DNA of 64,000 nucleotides from Durusdinium trenchii (Eukaryota; Sar; Dinophyceae; Suessiales; Symbiodiniaceae): NCBI GenBank assembly GCA_963970005.1, contig CAXAMN010025317.1:1-64000 (forward strand), in the 5' to 3' direction. Under the pieces are notes generated by a model, which made no database searches, was not told the DNA's origin, and saw only the letters and a list, made by a program, of their open reading frames with translations. A program made the position numbers and the translations under genes. Positions 11,801 to 23,700 of the stretch are shown in pieces; positions within the stretch are counted from its first letter, which is position 1, and each line of letters starts with the position of its first letter.

Positions 11801-12869
11801 TCCCCAAACAGTTTACTGTTGGGGTTCTATCTTAGAAAAAAATAAAGCTGGCCACACTCACTGGCCGCGCCCCTGAACTCTGTGGCTGGGCTCTGTGTCC
11901 AGGCCTCGTCCTCCTCTTGTCCTCCTCTTGCTCTGTGGCTGGGCTCTGTGGCCCGGCTCTGTGTCCGGGTCTTGTCCTCTTGTCCTTGTTTTGGCTGCTC
12001 CCCTGAACTCTGTGGCTGGTCTCTGTGGTCCGGTTTCCGGTTTACTGGAGAGGAGTGTGGCCGAACAAATAGCGATGTCAATGCCGACAAAAATTCATTG
12101 ATGTAGCAGTTTGCTCTTGGGGTGAAGGTAGGGCGTGCCAAGAAATCGATTTTTGACTAATATTGGTCTAAAGGAATCGTTTTGAAGCTGTTTGGGGTGT
12201 ATGCTTGTATATATAATTTTGTTAATTTACTGTAACTGAGGACTGTCACTTGCCCAGCTCAAGCGGAGAGTTTTGGTGAGTGCTTCATACCTACTGCCCC
12301 TGAAGTGTTTGTATACGGAAAAAGGTTTTCTTTGCCGCCGGTGCGCCATGCTTCCGTGGGCAGGTCGGGGAAGAAGCTGGCCAAGTTCTTGGCAGCTTTG
12401 CATGCACCTCCGCAGCATGAAGCACCTCATAATCTCACATAGTGAGAACCTGGAGGTCGAGCCACGAGAAACCTACGCCAGCTTTACGCCAGTGCTTATA
12501 CTGTATAGTATAAGTCTAGTAATCAGCGATATTTGTTGCCTTCCTGCCAGCTTTTTGCAGATTCCCTTTTTGCTTACTTGTTTTGAGGATCCAAGCCTTC
12601 CTGAAAGAGCCGCTTGCTTGCATTGGCCATCTTCAGATGCTGCTCGCAGTGGATCCAGATGTGCCTCCAAATGCATCCTTTTGGCAAAGCGCCTTTTGGA
12701 CCGTGACATCTCGAGTTTTTTCATCACAGCCAGTCGACAGTGTGTGACTCATAGACGCATCCGGAATCGTTGTGCCCTACTTCGTGAGCGTGAACTCACT
12801 GAGGAAGCCTTGACTGAACTTCAACAGGAAGTCGAATCTTGGGCTGAAGGCTTGCACTTTCCAAGCTGA
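8834..12869 (+). CDS. SHMT: Serine hydroxymethyltransferase, six exons
   Basis: PLP enzyme that interconverts serine and glycine while loading one-carbon units on tetrahydrofolate. Exons that join in phase: 8834-9662, 9915-10057, 10491-10562, 11048-11244, 11496-11657 and 12755-12869 (stop), giving about 505 residues, normal for the family. Exon 1 has [27 protein letters not shown], the [10 protein letters not shown] cofactor region and DMAHISG. Exon 2 has [15 protein letters not shown] with the PLP lysine. Exon 3 has the ALQGGPHN block, exon 4 [11 protein letters not shown], exon 5 [15 protein letters not shown]. Donors are GC in four introns and GT in one; acceptors are AG. The start is uncertain: residues 1-55 form an Arg-rich extension that may be an organelle transit peptide, and a further 5' exon is possible. 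The last exon does not begin with G, so that junction is the weakest. Confidence 0.9.
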
Positions 12870-14447
12870 AACGCCCTACTCTGAGCGGGGAATGCGCACT
12901 TTCATCCAAGGAATGGGCCGGGATGGGCCGGCCTGTGACCTGTTGGCGTTTTCTTTTCTGGAAGGCTGCTGGATGGACACCAGGGTCAACGCCCCCTGCG
13001 GGTCGCTCAACAAAATGCCTCCAACATGCTTGCGCAAGCCGCGTGACCTGGAGAAAATGGTCGTGAAAAAGATTCAAATTGCAGCCTAGCAGGGCCCTAT
13101 CAGCCAAAGCTGGAGAGTTCCGGCGGGTGGTTCAATTGGCATAGACGGTGTCCTGGGGCCTCGATTGTGCATCAGGTGGAGACATGCACCTTACTGGAAG
13201 ACATGTAGCGAAGAAGTTAAGAAGAGTCCAGTAACCAAGGGCAGGTTGCTCATGCCTTTGGCTTCCAGCTGGTTTTCGGCTCAGCTCCCTTTTCCAAGCG
13301 TGCACATCCGCCGACAAGACGTCAGCTACGCGGCCAAACGACGCGACAAACGACACGACGAACGCACTGAAACACGTCGCTGACAACCGTATTGAAATGC
13401 AGGGACCAGGGACTGCAGGCTTTCCAGGTGTTCACAAGGCCATGACTCCATAAAAGGTGGATGTTTTTTTTGGGTGAATATTGTTGGGTGGATGAGATGG
13501 GGAGGACGGGAGGACCTTTCGTCGTCTTTCCTTATGTTGAAGGAACCCGTCGTTCGAGTCAAGGACCAGGTGACTACCCACATCAGAACCTCGAGAAAGG
13601 CAGGAGTTACTCGCCCTCAAAGCCTTTGCACCCGGAGCATCACATAAGGTTTTATCAAGCTCAACAAAGGTCATATGAAACATCATCAGGTATCAGACTC
13701 TTGAGCTGGTGGATCATCTAGGTGTGCACATTTGCATGTGATTTGGAGGAAGCCTGCCTCGCTTTCGTGCTGGCGTTTCCAATTGTGAGTGCCACAACTT
13801 ATGAACCCCCTCCACTTACTTCGCGTCTCGCACGTCTCTGCTCATGACCTCAGTTGTTGCCCAGCCCGGTGAGCGCTGAGGGATGGATGCGGGAGCGGCC
13901 AAGTACTTGGAGGAGAATGTGGGCGGCGTCCTGGCCAAGGCGCTGGCAGAGATGACGGTGGTACAGCCCAAGGACGGCGGTGGCAGCGTGGCCGAAGGGT
14001 TGTAGATTAGATAGACAGCGATAGCTATACTGTATAGATAAATAGAGAACTGCACATAGAGAGAGAGAGAGATTTATATATATATATATATACACATCGA
14101 GAGAGACAGAGAGACAGGGGTCGCGGGGCATGATGAGACATATCATCAAGTGCTCCCGAGCCCAGTTCCAGTTTTCTGCGGCTCCTCGTGGCTACTTGCA
14201 TCGCAAGGTGTCCATTTGTTGCTTCTCTGTCCATTCTGTTGAGCCACGGCCATTTTCGCATCAAGCGGTTTTCCTGATGGCATCTTTGGTCTAGCAAATC
14301 TGACACATGCAGCCACTTGCCATAGTTGCTCAAGTTGAAAAGAAGCCCCGTGGAGCAGAAGAAAGACTGGACACAACGTGACTAGCGAAGCTAGGCTGCT
14401 AGACGGCTGGGGGCCTGAATACCAGCCGCGACACCGCAGAGTTCGCC
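12870..14447. other. Intergenic, with a microsatellite
   Basis: No gene recognised. The stretch holds a GA run, a TA run and a second GA-rich run at about 14058-14119. Short plus frames (for example 13461-13721) show no motif or splice logic. Confidence 0.4.
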
Positions 14448-17400
14448 ATGGACAGTGCCACAAGCACCAAGGTGGGCTTCATCACTGAGGTAAATGCTGC
14501 TTGGACTTGCGTGTGGCGTGTGCGAACACCAAAAAGCCGCTGGGCCGCAGACCTCGCCCGCTGCTCAGGTCGAGGAGCCGCCCGTGGAGTCCACACCATC
14601 CAGCTCGCGCCCGCGGGCGGCTCCGGCGGAAGGGGGCAGCCTCTGTGCGGGAGGGTTCTGGAAGGAGGGTGAGGAAGATGAAGCAAGGGGCACGTCTGGC
14701 AGGGGAGGGAGTTGTTCACCTAAACTGCAGTAGATGGACCACATTTTTCAAGCCCCTGAGTCAGGGAGCTGTCACGACCCCCTTACCCCCGGCCCCAGGT
14801 TGAATACTGGACCTATCGTCCCTCGGTTCCGATAGGTCCCCGGTAGGTAGATGGCCAAGTCCGACGTCCACTCCACAACGTGCAGGTCCACCGAACGTGC
14901 AGGTCCACCGAACGTGTTTTTCCTTGTTCATCGCGGGGCGCCCACGGGGGCTCCCCACGAGGTCTCGTTGCCCACGGTGAACGTCTACAATGTGGAGTTC
15001 GCCGAGCTGCCGGGCGAGTGTTATGGGGGTGGTCTAGGCTCACCTGCTCCACTGCCAGCATCCATTCCGATGGATAAGATTATGAGCAACATAGCCCCTT
15101 GGCAGCCTCGTCGTGGAATTCCTGATGTCTAGAGAAAGGATGAGAAAGGCAGCCAGAAGAGTGGAAGGTGTGAGGTGTGGGTAGAAGGTACCTTTTATTG
15201 GCAATTAGTCTGGCGAGATAACTGTGCTTGGAATGATTACCACCCGGCCCGAGGCCCAAAATCTGGATTTCAAAGGCTGGTCGGAGCAGGCGCGGAACTT
15301 GTGGTTCAAGGACAGGGCTTTCTCCAACCGAACTCGTGGAGAGATGTGTGGTTTGATGGCACAACCAGCCTTCCAACATGATTTGGAAGATGCTCTGAAA
15401 GGATTTGTGATGTTGTCATCTTCCTATCTTAGCATGCGGCTCTGATGTTTCGGCGAAGACTGTGGCAGGCCTACAGGAATAGGTCGCCGCTAGACCTGTG
15501 ATCCAGCTGCTTTCTTTTTTCCTCCCCCACAGCTCTCTTCCACAGCTTGAACTGCTCCCCCATGTGGAGGACTTTAAGAGTCAATGTTCCAGGGCTGTGA
15601 TCCAAGACACCTTTTGGTTCTGCACCTCGGACGCCAAGACGCGGCCAAACGGCGGGGGTTTCCGCGTGATGAGACGGGTGTTCCAAGGATCGAAAGGTTC
15701 TGGTGTGCAGACAGCAGCATGAAATGTAGTGGGAAGAAGCAGGTGTGAAAGGGGGCCACTGAGGAGCACGGATTCCAGACATGAAGAAGTGAAGGAGGAT
15801 GAGGGACAAGATGCACCAATGAAGGAGCACCAATGAAGGAGGGTTTTGCTTTGTCTTGAGAAGTGCCAGGCATTTGCTGGTACTTCAAGCCTGGGAAGCA
15901 TCTGGACGTGGAGACCCGGCTCTTTGACCGCATCTCTGCGAACTTTGTCGGGCTCTTCAGCTCCCTGAACCCCACACGGAAGGACGGCCGACGCCGCCGA
16001 CGCCTGTCCTGGGTGCGGGGGGGTAGAGCTCTGCTGGGTGATGTGGGCGACGTTGGGGGAAGCAAAGCATGTAGGCTGATCAGCTTGGGTCTGTCCAATC
16101 TCTACCTGTAGAGCCGTCAGTCAACAAGAACATCACTATTTTGGAACAAGGCCTTTACTTATGATCATCGTCCACGGTTGCTGGTAATGGGATAGGCCTA
16201 AGCTGATCAACTCACAGGGTGGCTGATGTTTTTGTGAAGAGCTCGCGGCTGGAAGGAAGAGGAGGATGGTGGGTGTCATGTTTGTTTGAGGGTGTGGATG
16301 GTAGCGCAATCAGCGTGGAAGGTGGCGAGTTTTGGGCTCATGCTCAAAGGCCCGGTTTGCCTTTCCAACTTGAGTGCTTCCGCTTTTGTGTCTCAACGAA
16401 ATGCCATTTACGCTCCAGACTCTGGGGCGAACCTCTTCAAGGCGCTCAGGCCGCTCAAAGAAGACAGCCCAAACAACTACCAGCGAACCGTACGATTCAC
16501 AAGGCAGCCTGGCGACAGGTTCCTCTCTTCCATATCACTCTGCCTTATCATCCAACCGCCCTCCAGTCGTACCTGCCCTTGTGCGCGCGTGGCATTTTTG
16601 CCGGTGCGAAACTGCGGGGAGGACTTCTTCTTCCGCTGCTATGCGGATGCTGTGGCGCAGGCGGTGCTCTATGCCATGTTCCTCGCCTATCCGAAGAGCC
16701 GGATCGACTTCACCGAGAAATTCCGGAAGGCCTTGGCGGCCTTGGCAGTTGGCGGTGGGGCAAGGGAGGCGGCTCCCCACGCGTTGAGCGAGAAGGTCTT
16801 GAGGTTGGGTTTGTTTGGAGCTCCGCTAGGGCTCGATGCTGGGGCTTGGCAGGTGTAGACCGAAAGGCCTGTAGAGTCATAGAGTGTCCTGGAGCAGAAG
16901 TTCATTGCACCCAGCTCTGGTGGGCGTAGGGTGACTTTGAGGATCCACTCTCATGCGCGAAACACACTGAAACATCCCGAACCTCTCCGAAACGTCCTAC
17001 CTACCACACCGACCCCCCCCCCCGAACAAGCCGTCCGCCGCCGAGCCCATCGGTTTTCGGCCTCCGAATCGCCAGGATTTGGTGATCCGAATCTCCTTTT
17101 GGACCTCGGGGATTTGCCCCGAGTTCGTGGACACCTCGCACTGGAAGCTGAACCTGGGAGGGGGCGATGCGTCCCGGCGAGTATGGGTGAGATAGACGTC
17201 AAAGTGTTTGTTTGTTTGTTTGTTTGGGTCTCCTTGCTGTTACCCTGCCCCGCGGTGAAGAGCAATTATGCCAAAGAAGACCTCCATGGGTTTCTGTCCT
17301 CATGATGTCCAATGTTTCATTCTGAATGGCGGGGTGTTGATCGGAGAACTGAACATGGGGCGCAAGGGGCCCTCTTGTGTGAGGTGCTCCAGGCAGCGCC

Positions 17401-18740
17401 CTCCCATTCCGCGGCGGCGCGGAACGTGGAGACCAACGCCGTGACCCTGCAGCTCGGCGGAGACAGGACGGTGCAGACCGTGGTTGACTCGGATGCCGCT
17501 TGAGCTTCGAAGACACTGCCTCTGTGGCGGGGTGCAGCTCTAGCTCACCCTGGTCACATCTGGCCACCGTACCTGATGTCGAAAAGTGCCCCGGAGCAGC
17601 AGTTGCCAAGGAGGTTGAGCATGCGGTCAAGATGTGTAGCGGGATTTGTCACAAGTGCAAGTGCGGTGAGTGTTGCAGAACATCCTTGGGACCAACAAAC
17701 ACCTTCCCCTTAGCAGCAACTGACTTGCAGTCAGGGCCACCAGCTCCGGCCTTTCCAAATGGGCCATCCCATTGCCACTCGCTGCCCAGCCCCCCACCGT
17801 TGGACCACGGGGATGGGCCGATCCGCCGCGCCGCCCTGGCGTTTGAGGCGGGGGAATGCCTCCCAGCCGTTGCTCGGGCAGCTGAGCGCCGACTCCTTGG
17901 CGGAGAAGCGCCTCGGTGGGCGGAGCTGCGGGGGTGCGGAAGGCAGCGGGTGGGCGGCTCAAGCTTCCATGACATGACTTTTGGTTCCCATTTTGGGATT
18001 GTAAAGGCCTCTTCATATTTTATGGAATTATAAGAGTCACCGACATGACTCTCGACTCTCACTGTGGTATGCCCCCCCCGAAGTTTGGATGGACATCACT
18101 CCTTTCACGGGGGGGCGGGGGGGAAGCAGGCCTAAGTGGTTTCACACAGCTGTCCGTTCGGCCTGCGCGGTCAGCCGGTGCCCAAGCTTGCCGCCCTCCA
18201 AGGTCGGCCTGGATGGGGCAGTACAACCGCCGGCCCCGGCGGAAGCTGCAGTACTCCCCGCTGGTGGAGAACTTCCTCCGCGCGCGGCGCTACTCCTCGG
18301 TGAACCTGGTGAGGGCAACCAGTGACTTGGGGCGTTGGTCCAGGGTGGGGTGACTGGAGGTAGGGGAACCAGGGAGAAGGGGAGAGAGAGAGAGAGAGTG
18401 ATGCAGGAGCATTTCGATGGTTCTTGCTTGGAGGTTGCTGTTGATCCATTTTTCAGCCTGGGCTGCAGCCCCAAAGGGCAGAGGGCTCATACAGCAATGT
18501 AAAACACTACAGCGCAGGTCTTTTCCTTCTCTCCCGCACCCTCCGCCCCAGAACTGCGGTCGAGATCTGGAATCCGTGCGTTCTCTTGATCAGGCGCAGG
18601 TTGATCAGGTTGCTCCGGCCAAGGTATGCACATGACCACGGCCGAGCAGCGTGCCAAGAAGATGGACGTGAAGCACGGGATGCTGGCGGAGCGTGCGACG
18701 GTGGCGCGGGAGAGATGTGAGAAACTCTGCTTGGAGTACG
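14448..18740 (+). CDS. FAM227-like protein, multi-exon (partial model)
   Basis: Likely first exon 14448-14489 (MDSATSTKVGFITE), which joins in frame across a GT intron to 14569 onward (VEEPPVESTPSS). Further exons carry family landmarks: VIQDTFWFCTSDAK near 15597-15642, LFDRISANFVGLFSSLNP near 15915-15975, then from 16622 FFFRCYADAVAQAVLYAMF with AYPKSRIDF, and at 18203-18308 YSPLVENFLRARRYSSV ending at a GT donor. This order (DtFWw, RLFdRIa, LY..F..aFP.S, SPL..yL..RRY) is what I recall of the FAM227 family, poorly studied proteins often found in ciliated organisms. An exon with a helical, charged stretch follows at about 18630-18738. Exons between 16750 and 18200, the exact 3' end and several junctions are unresolved. 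Function is not known to me. Confidence 0.55.
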
Positions 18741-18759
18741 TGCCTTGGCTGACCATGAC

Positions 18760-20290
18760 GGGCTATGAGGTTGAGATGCAAGCAGGCCGAGGACTGAAGC
18801 AAAACTCATCAAGACCTCGAGTGCAAGCTCATTTACCGCGGTTTTCCACCCCAACTCTTGGTACAGCTAGCCAGCTAGCTTGTGCTGGCGGCATGCTGTG
18901 TAAGAGAAATCCGTCCCAGCGAGCGACACTGGGCACGAGAGGTGTCACTGCTGGCCTCCTCAGGTGTCCCATGCTGCAGCCCTGTACCATGGGCCCTGCC
19001 AACCCCAAATAGGCAAAAGCGGACACTCATATCACTCACGAGAAGGTCCGGACATGCCTTTTTTGGTGCGAGCCCCCGGAAAAAACGTGAATCCTGACTG
19101 GAAGCCTCGCCGTCCCCATTCCTCTTGGTGCTTTCTGAGGATGACCTAGCAGCTGAAGTCCGGAAGCAAGAGCGGCAAAGGACCATGCAGGTGTGGCTAC
19201 TGTGGGCAGACTCTTGGTTTGCCTGCAATGCTTAGCATCTGTTCTGCCCGTGGTTGGGAGCAGGAAACGGCCCAAAGTAGCTTTTGGATTGTCAGGGCGC
19301 GACCTAACACTTGCATCTTTAGTTTCCAAGCCTACCCCTTGCGTTGAAGCTCTGCTGCCACCCCACACCCGCCGCGAACCTCGAACACCATCTACATCTA
19401 CATGCTGCTCGTGATTTGTGCACCCAGGAATGAAACAAGGTTCGTTGAAAGTCGAATCCCAGATCACATCATGAGCCACCTCGGTGAGTTCCTCACCTTC
19501 CTCCTTCTTGGGGCCGCCTTCCTGCGAGGCCCAGGCGGCCAAGAAGCGCTTGGAGATCCGCCGGAAGGAGGTCCTGCGCTCCGATCCGCGCCTCCTCGGT
19601 TTCTGCGGGGTGGGGGAGACCGGGGTAGACCGGGGGCTGGTGTCGCTGTGAAGGACCGGACAGAAACGGCCCAAGCACGAAAGAACTGTAAGATCGGGGT
19701 GGCCAGTTGTGGAGGGTAGATGACTTGGTAGGTGGAACTCAGGGGGGCTGAACTCTACTCTTAGGCTCTCAGCCGCATTCAACAGCCAGAGCAGTGGACA
19801 AAATATTGAGGTACAAAAGTGTGAGGTCGAAGGGGGCACTGGACATAATGGAGTTTGGAGTCCTTTTGTTATTGGTGATGTTTCGCTCAGTTGGAAGTTG
19901 GAACCAGCTGGACCTGTCGTTTGTGTGATCGCTGAGGCACGAATACGCGAACTACCTGGTGTCTCTTCACTTACTTCAACAGGGTCTTGGTCAGAAGGGC
20001 TAGTCATGCAACTTCGCTGGTTCTTGGCCAGTCCTTGATGCACTGTACCACCGTCAACGGACTAGAATGCCATTCAGAGACTGGTCGGAAGGCTGTTTCG
20101 AGACTCGTCGGAAGATCAGGAACCAGTCAATCAGGAGGGGTCGGTTGGCTTGCCGGCCGAAACCACCGTGTGGTGCAGAATCTCGGGGGAATGTCTTGGC
20201 TGCCTTGTGCCGCTTTTATCAACACCACTATGCACCGATTGGAGTGTTGCAGGAACTCTCCAGGAACAACTCATCCTCCGAGATTCTCAC
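18760..20290. other. No defined gene; one long minus-strand frame
   Basis: A 335-codon minus-strand frame runs 20043-19036. Only its middle (about 19620-19495, with RRTSFRRISKRFLAAW and a GT after an acidic ELTE end) looks like an exon. The remainder is Pro/Ser-rich and unstructured. It could be one exon of a minus-strand gene or a chance frame in GC-rich DNA. Confidence 0.25.
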
Positions 20291-20620
20291 AGAATCAGAA
20301 GCTCACTAACTTGGTGAGCTGCAGTTTCACCGCTTTCAGCCCGCGCTGGTCACAAAGAGCCGCCGTCAATTCTTTGTTGGCCTTCGTGGGAACTGCGGGT
20401 TCATCAGTGTGAAGGGAGGAGGATGGGCATTGCGCCAACAATTCAGTGAACCCTAAAGTCAGAATGTGCAGCTCTCACTCGACTCAAGTTTCCACAGGAC
20501 GGGGTGGACTTCCTCTCCAAGTGGCTGGCGCAGTATGCCGAACTGGAGGAGGCCGGTTCGTCGTTTGGTCGCTTTTGGTGTCTCCTAACCAAGGAGGATC
20601 GCAGCCCTGCAGCCGGTCGG
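20290..20620 (+). other. Possible exons of an unassigned gene
   Basis: Two exon-like stretches precede the glycosyltransferase: about 20320-20412 reads QFHRFQPALVTKSRRQFFVG, and about 20500-20560 (after an AG) reads GVDFLSKWLAQYAELEE, a helical segment. They may be the 3' end of a gene whose earlier exons I did not find, possibly the FAM227-like gene. I recognise no family. Confidence 0.25.
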
Positions 20621-20717
20621 CATCGGCCAGTCGGATCCATCGGCGGATTTGTTTGGGCTCAGAACACGCGAGCAGCCGGAGACGGTCGGAGGCGACCTAC
20701 TCGTTGTACTGCGCGGC

Positions 20718-23700
20718 ATGGCGGACTCGTTGCGCTTTGGCTTCGTCTTTCCGATGGCCACCGGCCATTTGAACCCATCGTTGCCCATTGCCGCCGCATT
20801 GCGGGAGCTGAAGCATGAGGTCCACTATTTGTCGAGGGATGAGATGCGCCCGATGATTGAGAAGACAGGCGGGAAGAGAGTGGAGGAAGAGTGTGGAAAG
20901 AAGAATTGCTGCCATCCAAAGGCAAGAGCGATTGCACTTGGCTCCATTCTGGACCAGGTGCGTTTACACACATGTGAGTCACACCTGTCTTCCACCCCAC
21001 CGAGATGCTTTGCTCGTTTTGTCATCCCAAGAGCATCGCCGGTGTGATGCTGCCGGCTGCAGGTGCCAGCTTCAGCAGCATGGCCAGCGAGCAGTCTGAG
21101 CTCTATGACGGGCGCGAGCAGGACATCATGGGCTGCTTCCGGGCTTTGGCGCAGGAGCTGGAGGTGGCGGAGGAACCCATGCATCTCGGACCAGATCTGT
21201 GTTGGTTGAAAGGGTTTGTGAGAGGAGAGGCTCACCCAGGGTGGTGAAGCAGGGGGTGCACACCACTGGTGCAAGGTCATCTGTTTTGCCTGGCAACGAT
21301 GTGAGCGCGCTGCCCATACTCCCTGCCCCTCAGGATGGTGTCCCTGCTGAAGACCGCGCCTTACCATTTGGAACTACAATTGCCTGGCACCATCCGCTGG
21401 ATGCAGAGGGTGCGCCCCGATGTGGTGCACCTGGGCGGAGAAGATGTTGGGGTGTGCACAGGCTTGGGATCGAGGTTTGGATGGAAGATGCCAGAGGCTT
21501 TTGACATTGGCTGGTAATGGTGGGACTGGGAAAGTGTTTGAAAGTGTGAACTTTCTTAAGATCTGGATCAAATTACAGTGCAGCTCGCAGAACAAGCACC
21601 TAAGTTTCTTCATGATGGACCAACGTACAAACAACCTCCTCCAACACAAGCAGGGGTTATCGGGCCCACAGTCACCTCAACTAGCTTCTCGTTCTGGCGC
21701 TTTTGGGCGAAGCATCCCACCCAAACAGGTCGTAGCACAAACATCACTGCACTATATCAATCTATATCATTGGACCAGAGATGGCTCTAAGTTGTCCTTC
21801 GTCCTCCCTCGTCCTGGTCTCTCCAAGGAGCTGAGTATTTTTTGTTTGACTCCCCTCATGTGCCTTCTTCTGGCATGAAGCGACCTCCAAGGCTCTTTTG
21901 CCCCTTTATGAACCCCGAAGCCGTCTATGCGGCCAAGTACCTCAACATCCCAGCCATTGGGCTTTGGACCTTCGCAGGGCCTGGTAGAAGCTTGGCTGAG
22001 TCCGAGCGAACAGTGGGAGGGTGTCACTGCCTGTCGGCGACCCCAGGAGATACAAGAGAAGCTGACCATGCTCAGCTGCGTGAACTTCGTTTTTGTCCGT
22101 CTCGACGCCAAAACACGCCGCGCGGTTTTTCTGGCACCAGCGACCGCGAAGAGCGCGTGGCAGCTGACATGCTGAGGTATGGTAGGGATCGTGGACATGT
22201 TTCTGATGCAGACCGGCCTGGAGCCCACAGAAGTCTTAAATCGGGTGGAGGGCTTTGAGCCGATGCTCCAGAGCATCCAGCGCTTGAAGGAGAGCTATGG
22301 CATCGTGGCTCAAGCTGGTTTGCGCAGAAAGTCTCAATGTGCAGCAGATAAAAATCCATGGGGTGACAGAATTCTTGACATGAGATTGTGGTACGTTCCT
22401 TTTTCTTGCAGCCGTGTGAGGCAGTGATAGTGTAGAACTCACTTCCCTTTGCCCAGTGCATTTTCGATGACCACAGCGTGTGGTTTTCTGAGGCTTCCAC
22501 CTGGACTACCGGGGATTCCTAGAGCCCAAAGGCTTCCTGTCCACCATGACCGAGACGAACTTCAACCTGGTCACCACCGGCGCCGACCTGCAGGATCCTC
22601 TGCCTGAGAACCTGGCGAAGAGGTATCAGGACCGACCTGCGGTCGGGGTTCAACAGGGAGTCGGACTTGCGAAGTCCACAACCAGGGTTTTGTTATGGAA
22701 CGCAAGGGGGGGAACGCATGGGCCCGGACATGGGCTTATTGCCAGGGAAGCTTTCTCTGACGTGGTTGTTGAAGCTGAGGGGCTCGGGGGGGACTTAAGG
22801 AGTTGAAGGTGAAACCCATAGCCAGAGTCATGCACCAATGCGGTGACCCCACCAGCGGCGGCAGATGGCATACTTGGCGCACGAGAGATTGGTAGGCGGG
22901 AGTGGAATTGGGATTTCATAGATGAGGACAGCAAGTTCATCACCGTGGGCCCCCTGCTGACGCAGCCCGAGAAGGGCTCGAACGAGGATGTGAGCGGAGA
23001 AGTGGAAGCGGTGAAGGAGATCAAGCTGGCTCGGGATGCTGGAAGGAAGGCCCGGTGCAGAGTCTGATGGTATGTGGCTGTGGGCTGTGGGTCGAAACCA
23101 GGAGAGACCTCGGTTGACCTCCCCAGGTTTTGTTCGACCCATCGCCATGCATGTGGATGGGTCCAACCAGTTCCCTGATGGGTCCAAGCAGTCTCTCCAC
23201 CCATCCAACCTTCAGGTCTCAGCACCTCTCAAGACGCTCTCGCGCTCTGCCAGGTGATTCTGGTGAGCATGGGTACCATCTTAACCTCCAACACCGCCGA
23301 CCTCGGGTGGAGCAAAGTGCCGCGGGACGGCTCGGAGGCGCCGAGGGGCCTCACAGGGAAGCAGCTGTGTCAGTCTGCATGGAGCGCGGCCTTTGAAGCC
23401 TTTGGTGAGACTGGGGAGGAGGAGATCACGGCCAAAAACACATGGCCGGTTGGGGTTGGATCCGCTTCAGGGAGCGACCGCCCAAGACGTGCAATGACTA
23501 ATTCAGTAAAGAGCGGTCGCGAATCTCAGGAATTGGGCTAAAACCGTTAGGCCCCCCCTCAAAAGCGATAACTCTATTTCCACAGTTTTTGGGCATGTTC
23601 AGCTATGTTGACATTGTGGCTAAAACATGCAAAAGCGATAGGCCGTATTGGCCGACACACACACACTATATATTTATATACATGTATATACATAGATGTA

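Noticed and set aside
12494-12513. Palindrome CTTATACT-gtat-AGTATAAG as a regulatory site
   Set aside because: Real but short and AT-rich, within the last SHMT intron; similar words occur near 14020 and 47500, so it is not specific.
19036-20043. 335-codon minus-strand open frame as a gene
   Set aside because: Mostly Pro/Ser-rich with no family or ordered secondary structure; GC-rich DNA gives long chance frames. Only a short exon-like part is noted.
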